NCBI RefSeq assembly: GCF_023101145.1
Contig: NZ_CP073714.1
Span: forward strand, 806,001 to 870,000
From: Paenibacillus pabuli
Lineage (GTDB): Bacteria; Bacillota; Bacilli; Paenibacillales; Paenibacillaceae
DNA: 64,000 nt
Direction: 5' to 3'
Below are positions 59,428 to 64,000 of the stretch, one piece after another; the first letter of the stretch is position 1, and each line of letters starts with the position of its first letter. The position numbers and the translations under genes are program-made. Under the pieces are notes generated by a model. That model was not told the DNA's origin. It saw only the letters and a program-made list of their open reading frames with translations, and did no database searches.

Positions 59428-60387
59428 ATGATTCGTACACTCGCCATCTCACGGGATCATCAGGTATCTGTAAATGTACCGCTTACACAGCTGGATCTAC
59501 AGGATTACGCCTGGGTATGGGCAGATTTCAATCAGCCTTCCGAAGAGGAAAGCCGGTTGCTGGATACATATTTTCATTTTCATCCATTAGCGATTGAGGA
59601 CTGTATGCATGTGTTGCAGCGGCCCAAGCTCGATTATTATGATAATTTGCAGTTCCTCGTGCTGCATGCACTGAATCCTGCCACATTGGAAGCGGAAGAG
59701 GTGGACCTGTTTCTGGGTGCAAACTTCCTGGTTTCGTTTCATCACGGGGCACTGGAAGAAGTGGATGAAGCTTGGGAGAGGCTGCTGCATCATGCGCATG
59801 AACGAACCATCTGGGCCCGGGGCCCGGTGGCAGCAGCATATACGGTGATGGACAAGCTGGTCGATCATTATTTCCCGTCTCTGTTTGCCATCGAGGATGA
59901 GCTGGCTGAATTGGAGAACCGGGGCGGCAAGGAGTCGGTGGAGGACCTGATGAATCAGGTGTTCGACTTGCGCAGTCGATTGCTGAAACTTAGACGAACG
60001 GTAGTACCCATGCGGGATTTGCTCTATCGGGTAGTCAATTCTCAGCATGTGCAGAGAACAGGAGAGCATACCGTATATTTTACCGATATCTATGACCATT
60101 TGTTGAAGCTGACAGACATGATTGAAGCCGATCGGGAAATGACGGCCGACCTGCGCGACAGTTACATCTCGCTGAATTCCAACCGGATGAACCAGATTAT
60201 GAAGACGCTCACCGTCATAACAACCGTCTTTATGCCACTGACACTGATCGCGGGGATCTATGGTATGAACTTTGCTTATATGCCTGAGCTGCAATGGAAG
60301 TTTGGGTATGGAGCTGTGCTGCTGTTGATGTTTGTTCTGGGCGGAAGCATGGTGGCCTGGTTTGTGAAGCGGGGCTGGTTTAAGTAA
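59428..60387 (+). CDS. corA: CorA-type magnesium/divalent metal transporter
   Basis: 319 residues. Large cytoplasmic N-terminal domain, then two C-terminal membrane helices with the hallmark GMN in IAGIYGMNFAYMPEL (near residue 282). Hydrophobic segments flank it (VITTVFMPLTLIAGIYG; YGAVLLLMFVLGGSMVAW). Likely a pentameric Mg2+ channel. AAGGACGTGG is about 8-10 nt upstream of the ATG. Confidence 0.93.
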   Translation: MIRTLAISRDHQVSVNVPLTQLDLQDYAWVWADFNQPSEEESRLLDTYFHFHPLAIEDCMHVLQRPKLDYYDNLQFLVLHALNPATLEAEEVDLFLGANFLVSFHHGALEEVDEAWERLLHHAHERTIWARGPVAAAYTVMDKLVDHYFPSLFAIEDELAELENRGGKESVEDLMNQVFDLRSRLLKLRRTVVPMRDLLYRVVNSQHVQRTGEHTVYFTDIYDHLLKLTDMIEADREMTADLRDSYISLNSNRMNQIMKTLTVITTVFMPLTLIAGIYGMNFAYMPELQWKFGYGAVLLLMFVLGGSMVAWFVKRGWFK

Positions 60388-60479
60388 GGGAAATAGAAAC
60401 TAAGCTAAGCAGGATAACATGAAAATAGTAAGATAAAGGTTAGCGATCTGCAAAGATCGCTTCTTTAGCCTGTGTAAGA

Positions 60480-60576
60480 TGTGCATAAGAGAACAAATAG
60501 GAGTACATATAGATTAGTTTTGGGAATAGATGTCCACATGTGGATAAACTAAAATCGAGATGCAGCATGTGTATAA
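60480..60576 (+). other. Second cluster of DnaA-box-like sites
   Basis: TGTGCATAA (60480), perfect TGTGGATAA (60539, within the palindrome TCCACATGTGGA) and TGTGTATAA (60568), all in one orientation. The 60388-60686 gap otherwise has the hairpin AGCGATCTGCAAAGATCGCT near 60442 and the terminator below. Confidence 0.4.
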
Positions 60577-60614
60577 GTATTTTTGAGTGAATTGGGGCTG
60601 TTATACAGGGTGAA

Positions 60615-60649
60615 AAAGTAAAAGGCATCTTCAGTACTGAAGATGCCTT
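60615..60649 (-). terminator. Terminator of the AlkC-like gene
   Basis: Perfect palindrome AAGGCATCTTCAGT/ACTGAAGATGCCTT (60622-60649), with T-rich sequence after it on the minus strand. Confidence 0.75.
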
Positions 60650-60686
60650 GGGAATTTCTCAAGGATGGTTACATGCCCTTCGTAGG

Positions 60687-61778
60687 TTACTCCGTTTGCT
60701 CCAATACAAACGTGGCCGTAGCGGCAGGTTGTCCATTAACAACAATTGTTAGTGTATGCAAACCAGCGTAGTATCGTCTGGTTGTAATCACTTTGAATGA
60801 TTGTTTCGTTGCAACCCTGGTTCTTCCGGTAGGGAAAGTCTTGTCCGAGCATTTGAAACGTTTGGGTGCCTGCTTGCCATTTGCTTTCATATATCCGATT
60901 TCATATTCGATCCGCAACCTCTGTGATTGACCACTTTCATTAACGACATCAAAGGAAAAATGAAGATCTTCCCCGATAGCCACGGTATCTTTTGCAAGCT
61001 GAAGATGCTCAATATGTGTCGCATCCTGCTCGACATAACCAAAAAGACTCAGCGCCTTTGGATGCCCCTTTTTCAGCAATGAGCGGCTTGCGTGACGAAC
61101 GATCCAGTCGGTATGCTCATGTTGTCCGTACCAGCTTGAGGCCAAATCCAGGACCAGTTCAGGATGGTCTTTTGAAATGTCGTTCAGGTGATTGGCTACG
61201 CTTTTCCGGACATACAGGGACTCGTCCTGCTTCATTTCATGCAGAATCGGAAGTACAGGTGTTGGATCGGTGATGAATCCCCGCAGTTTGGAGCCCCATG
61301 GGAGACGTGGGCGACTGCCTTCACTGGCAAGTCTGCGAATGTGCTCATTGGGGCTGCTTGTCCATTCCATCATGCGTTTCATCGTTTCGATCGGATAGCG
61401 TTCAATAAACGGGCGTACCGCGAACTCGGAACTGGAATAAGGTGTGAAGACGGTCAAGTACTTCATGGATAGCTCGTAGTTTTCCGGTGCAAGTCCATTG
61501 ACTTCGACAAAATCCGGTACAAACAGATACTCGACACCGCGCATATGTGGAGCTGCCTGCTCAATCACATGTAATGCTTCTTCATAGTTGTCAGGCAGAA
61601 CTTCGGTTAAGGCTAACGTAATGCGACGGATACGAGCTTTGAACTCCAGCTCTCCCCAGCCTTCGGCAAATACAAGTTCACGAAATTGCTGCTTGTCCAA
61701 CTTGGGATAGAATTGGTGTAACCATTCTCCTGTCCGGTCGATTAATGCGGGAGTATATTTATCTTTAATAAGTTCCAT
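60687..61778 (-). CDS. AlkC-like DNA alkylation repair protein (HEAT repeats)
   Basis: 363 residues. The first ~235 are helical HEAT-like repeats, with the family segments FIERYPIETMKRMMEW, SPNEHIRRLASEGSRPRLPWG and VRKSVANHLNDISKDHPELV, typical of AlkC/AlkD base-excision glycosylases. The last ~110 residues are beta-rich and Ig-like, which fits AlkC rather than AlkD. Probably removes bulky or charged N3/N7-alkylated bases. AAAGGAGGCGG precedes the ATG at 61778. Confidence 0.8.
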   Translation of the reverse strand: MELIKDKYTPALIDRTGEWLHQFYPKLDKQQFRELVFAEGWGELEFKARIRRITLALTEVLPDNYEEALHVIEQAAPHMRGVEYLFVPDFVEVNGLAPENYELSMKYLTVFTPYSSSEFAVRPFIERYPIETMKRMMEWTSSPNEHIRRLASEGSRPRLPWGSKLRGFITDPTPVLPILHEMKQDESLYVRKSVANHLNDISKDHPELVLDLASSWYGQHEHTDWIVRHASRSLLKKGHPKALSLFGYVEQDATHIEHLQLAKDTVAIGEDLHFSFDVVNESGQSQRLRIEYEIGYMKANGKQAPKRFKCSDKTFPTGRTRVATKQSFKVITTRRYYAGLHTLTIVVNGQPAATATFVLEQTE

Positions 61779-61914
61779 AGTCCGCCTCCTTTAATTATTA
61801 TTCAGTATACCTCAAATTATAGGGATAAGAACATAGGTTCTTAAATATCTCTATGATGTGATTATGTTCTTACTATGAAAGAATTAGTGGGCAAGGGGGA
61901 GAAGATGGAAGTGG

Positions 61915-61945
61915 ATTAAGGCACCCCCTTTTGTAAGAGGGCGCC
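61915..61945 (-). terminator. Possible terminator of the YqfQ-like gene
   Basis: GGCACCCCCTT (61920-61930) pairs with AAGAGGGCGCC (61935-61945). The minus-strand T tract is weak (TTAATCC). Confidence 0.4.
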
Positions 61946-61956
61946 AGGGAAAAGTG

Positions 61957-62589
61957 TTAGAGTTTTTTGTTTCTTTTGGGACGGCGTCTGGTGGAATTGG
62001 ATTTATTACGACCAGTCTTGTTATTCGTGTTCCGTTTGCGCGGAGTAGCGGTCGTTTTTTTACGGCGTTTGCGTGAGCGAGGCGGTGAATACTCTTCATA
62101 ATCTTGATCCGCAGCACTGCTGCTTTTTTTTCCTTTTCCAAAAGGCAGAATCCCCATCACCAGCTTCATCATGGGTGCCATCTGCTGAAAGCCGCCAACG
62201 ACCTTTTGCATTTTGCCGATTCCGTTCATGATGCCATCAATTCCACCGAAGCGGTCGATCATTCCTTTCAGTTCTCCGATGTTAGCCAGTGAAAAGCCCG
62301 AGGAAGCCGCGGGCGTCTCCACCGGAACTGGAGGAGCAACAGGAGCTCCCCCACCGAAAAAGTTTCCACCGGGTCCCCCCGGACCACCTGGACTATAAGG
62401 CACAAGTCCTGATGCTTCAACTTCCTGGAATGGAGGGTAGTAAGGCTCTACTCCTGGATACATCGGTTGAACCTGAGCTTCATTCAATGCCCGTGGCGGC
62501 AAGTAGGCAGATGTATGGGCCTGACGATGCGGATGAGACGACGGACGCTGCCGTGGAGCGGGCTGGCGGTGATAATAATGCTGTGGCAT
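61957..62589 (-). CDS. YqfQ (VrrA)-like protein
   Basis: 210 residues in three parts: a Pro/His/Gln/Tyr-rich N-terminus (1-~85), a glycine-proline turn with VPYSPGGPGGPGGNFFGGG, a conserved amphipathic core (FSLANIGELKGMIDRFGGIDGIMNGIGKMQKVV, about 98-130), and a strongly basic Arg/Lys tail. The pattern matches Bacillus YqfQ/VrrA proteins, which are linked to spores. GAAGGAACGTG lies upstream of the ATG at 62589. Role unknown. Confidence 0.75.
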   Translation of the reverse strand: MPQHYYHRQPAPRQRPSSHPHRQAHTSAYLPPRALNEAQVQPMYPGVEPYYPPFQEVEASGLVPYSPGGPGGPGGNFFGGGAPVAPPVPVETPAASSGFSLANIGELKGMIDRFGGIDGIMNGIGKMQKVVGGFQQMAPMMKLVMGILPFGKGKKSSSAADQDYEEYSPPRSRKRRKKTTATPRKRNTNNKTGRNKSNSTRRRPKRNKKL

Positions 62590-62974
62590 GAACTATCACG
62601 TTCCTTCTATGTTGGATTTCGGAATTGCGTTCCTTCAGCTGCTGAATATGCATAACAGACCGAGATGGAACTCCCTTTTGCTATAATGTATGTCATTAGC
62701 GGAGAGACGGCGTAGGCGAGTATCCCGCAAAACGGGATATTTGCGGATTTGGGCGCAGGAGAGGTTGATAGGTTTACAGTTAAATCATGGTGTATGGACA
62801 CAAAATTGTAACATTTTAAATGTACTAATTCCTACGTGAGTAATCGGAAATATATAGGCGTAAATTGGGAAAAATCGTGATATAGTAGGGTGTTGTACGC
62901 GAGGGAAGGACAATAGTACCTATTGAAAGCGGTAACATGTATTTTTATTCTGTAGTGCGTGAAATCGTTAACGC

Positions 62975-63003
62975 TTGAAATACCAACTCAGGGTGAGTAC
63001 AAT
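62975..63003 (+). promoter_or_regulatory. Promoter of the yerC-cbiX unit
   Basis: TTGAAA (62975-62980), 17-nt spacer, TACAAT (62998-63003). The rest of the 62590-62974 gap shows no gene. Confidence 0.65.
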
Positions 63004-63039
63004 GAAGGTACACAGTAACCGCTAGGGGATGATGATGAA

Positions 63040-63330
63040 ATGCAGCTGAAAAAGCTAAATGATAAAAGCATTGAACAATTATTTGAAGCTATCTTGACTC
63101 TGAAGGATATTGAAGAGTGTTATGTATTTTTTGATGACCTCTGCACGGTAAACGAGATTCAATCCATGTCCCAGCGGCTGGAAGTGGCACGTATGCTTGG
63201 CAAAGGCAATACGTATAACCAGATTGAAGCTGAGACAGGTGCAAGTACAGCTACGATCTCTCGTGTAAAACGCTGTCTCAACTATGGTAATGACGGTTAT
63301 AAAATGACGCTGGAACGCCTGGGACGCTAA
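63040..63330 (+). CDS. yerC: YerC/YecD family TrpR-related protein
   Basis: 96 residues of the TrpR-like YerC/YecD family. The helix-turn-helix is readable as SQRLEVARMLGKGNTYNQIEAETGASTATISRVKRCLNYG (about 48-87). Expected to bind DNA; ligand and targets unknown. GGGGATGATG is just upstream. In Bacillus yerC follows yerB; here they are about 5.8 kb apart. Confidence 0.92.
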   Translation: MQLKKLNDKSIEQLFEAILTLKDIEECYVFFDDLCTVNEIQSMSQRLEVARMLGKGNTYNQIEAETGASTATISRVKRCLNYGNDGYKMTLERLGR

Positions 63331-63332
63331 GG

Positions 63333-64000
63333 ATGAAGAAACCGGGTGTACTCATCATTAGTCACGGTTCTCAGGAGAAGACCTGGGTAGAATCCGTCGA
63401 TGACGTGGTCTCCCGGTTAAATCTGCCTGAAGCATTGCCCGTTGAGGCTGGATTTCTTGAGCTTGTGGAAGGACGCCTGATTCAGGACGGTATCGACCGA
63501 CTGGAAGCACAGGACGTTACAGATCTCTTGGTTGTACCTCTGTTTGTGTCGTCTGGTAGTACACATGTGGATGAGATTGAGTATGCCATCGGTGCCAAAG
63601 ACGCTCCGGAGCGTGAGACAGATCTGGAACCATTCGAGGTGAAAGCACAAGTGCACTTCGGCTATCCTGTGGATAACGACCCGGATATTGCGGTCATGGT
63701 TTGGGACAAAGTAAAGGCTCTGTCGCAGCAACCGGAACAGGAGACGATCCTGCTAGTTGGACATGGGAGTATTCACGATGGATTCCGCCAGCGCTGGGAA
63801 GCGGGGATTTCTTCGCTTGCACAGAGAGTGCAGGAAGTCAGCGGCGTTGCTCATACCGATTATGCGCTGCTAAATCCGGATAGCGTGTACGACAAGGCAA
63901 AATACTGGAGTGAAGAGCGGGGGAGCCGGGTTATTGTGGCGCCGCTGTTTTTGAGTGCAGGTTATTTCACAATGAAGGTGATCCCAGGCCGATTGAAGGA
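63333..64000 (+). CDS. CbiX-type sirohydrochlorin chelatase (3' end outside window)
   Basis: At least 222 residues, truncated by the window end. Begins MKKPGVLIISHGSQEKTWVE, with the CbiX metal-binding histidine in SHGS, and VVPLFVSSGSTHVDEI; a second copy of the motif, LLVGHGSIHDGF and VAPLFLSAGYFT, shows the duplicated long form. Such enzymes insert Co or Fe into sirohydrochlorin. Starts 2 nt after the yerC stop, so the two are coupled. Only N-terminal part seen, so the precise member is unclear. Confidence 0.82.
   Translation, partial: MKKPGVLIISHGSQEKTWVESVDDVVSRLNLPEALPVEAGFLELVEGRLIQDGIDRLEAQDVTDLLVVPLFVSSGSTHVDEIEYAIGAKDAPERETDLEPFEVKAQVHFGYPVDNDPDIAVMVWDKVKALSQQPEQETILLVGHGSIHDGFRQRWEAGISSLAQRVQEVSGVAHTDYALLNPDSVYDKAKYWSEERGSRVIVAPLFLSAGYFTMKVIPGRLK

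Overview
The window looks like a chromosomal segment of a Paenibacillus-type Firmicute. The evidence is Bacillales gene order (a transglutaminase gene next to guaA, then pbuG, an rrn operon, the purE-to-purD operon, and yerB/yerC-like genes further on), strong AGGAGG-type ribosome sites, frequent TTG/GTG starts, moderate GC, spore-type small proteins, and Gram-positive PurR, FapR and guanine-riboswitch control sites. I see no tRNA, CRISPR array or prophage. One insertion sequence is present.

Layout. 1-6.4 kb: end of a TgpA-like transglutaminase, guaA, a small lipoprotein, and pbuG behind a guanine riboswitch. 6.5-12.6 kb: a decayed gene remnant, tandem rrn promoters and a 16S-23S-5S operon whose 23S gene carries a long extra hairpin in the helix-45 region. 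12.7-20.6 kb: an FMN reductase, fabH behind a FapR-type operator, a secreted amidase, topB and small genes including a universal stress protein. 20.6-35.9 kb: the complete de novo purine operon purE-K-B-C-S-Q-L-F-(Imm26-like)-M-N-H-D, headed by a PurBox pair and a guanine riboswitch and interrupted by copies of a hairpin-forming intergenic repeat. 36-39.2 kb: two CNNM/CorC-type transporter paralogues whose Shine-Dalgarno and TTG start are separated by a hairpin. 39.3-44.2 kb: an mhqED-like quinone-resistance pair, a hydrolase behind a Fur box, ilvA and an acetyltransferase. 44.2-50 kb: two secreted proteins, one with seven ~125-residue repeats, and an intact IS3/IS150-type element that sits in the loop of the terminator between them and the next gene. 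50-64 kb: an AraC regulator, membrane and hydrolase genes, a DOPA-dioxygenase-like gene, a DoxX gene behind a TGTGA-N6-TCACA site, a YerB-like lipoprotein, a DUF47/Pit phosphate transport pair, CorA, an AlkC-like protein, a YqfQ-like protein, YerC and the start of a CbiX-type chelatase.

How it works together. guaA, pbuG and the pur operon form one purine regulon: PurR-type boxes control initiation and guanine aptamers control elongation at both purE and pbuG. The best candidates for something under-described are the repeat family with co-varying arms in the pur operon, the hairpin-bridged ribosome sites of the CorC pair, the helix-45 expansion in 23S rRNA, and the Imm26-like gene embedded between purF and purM.
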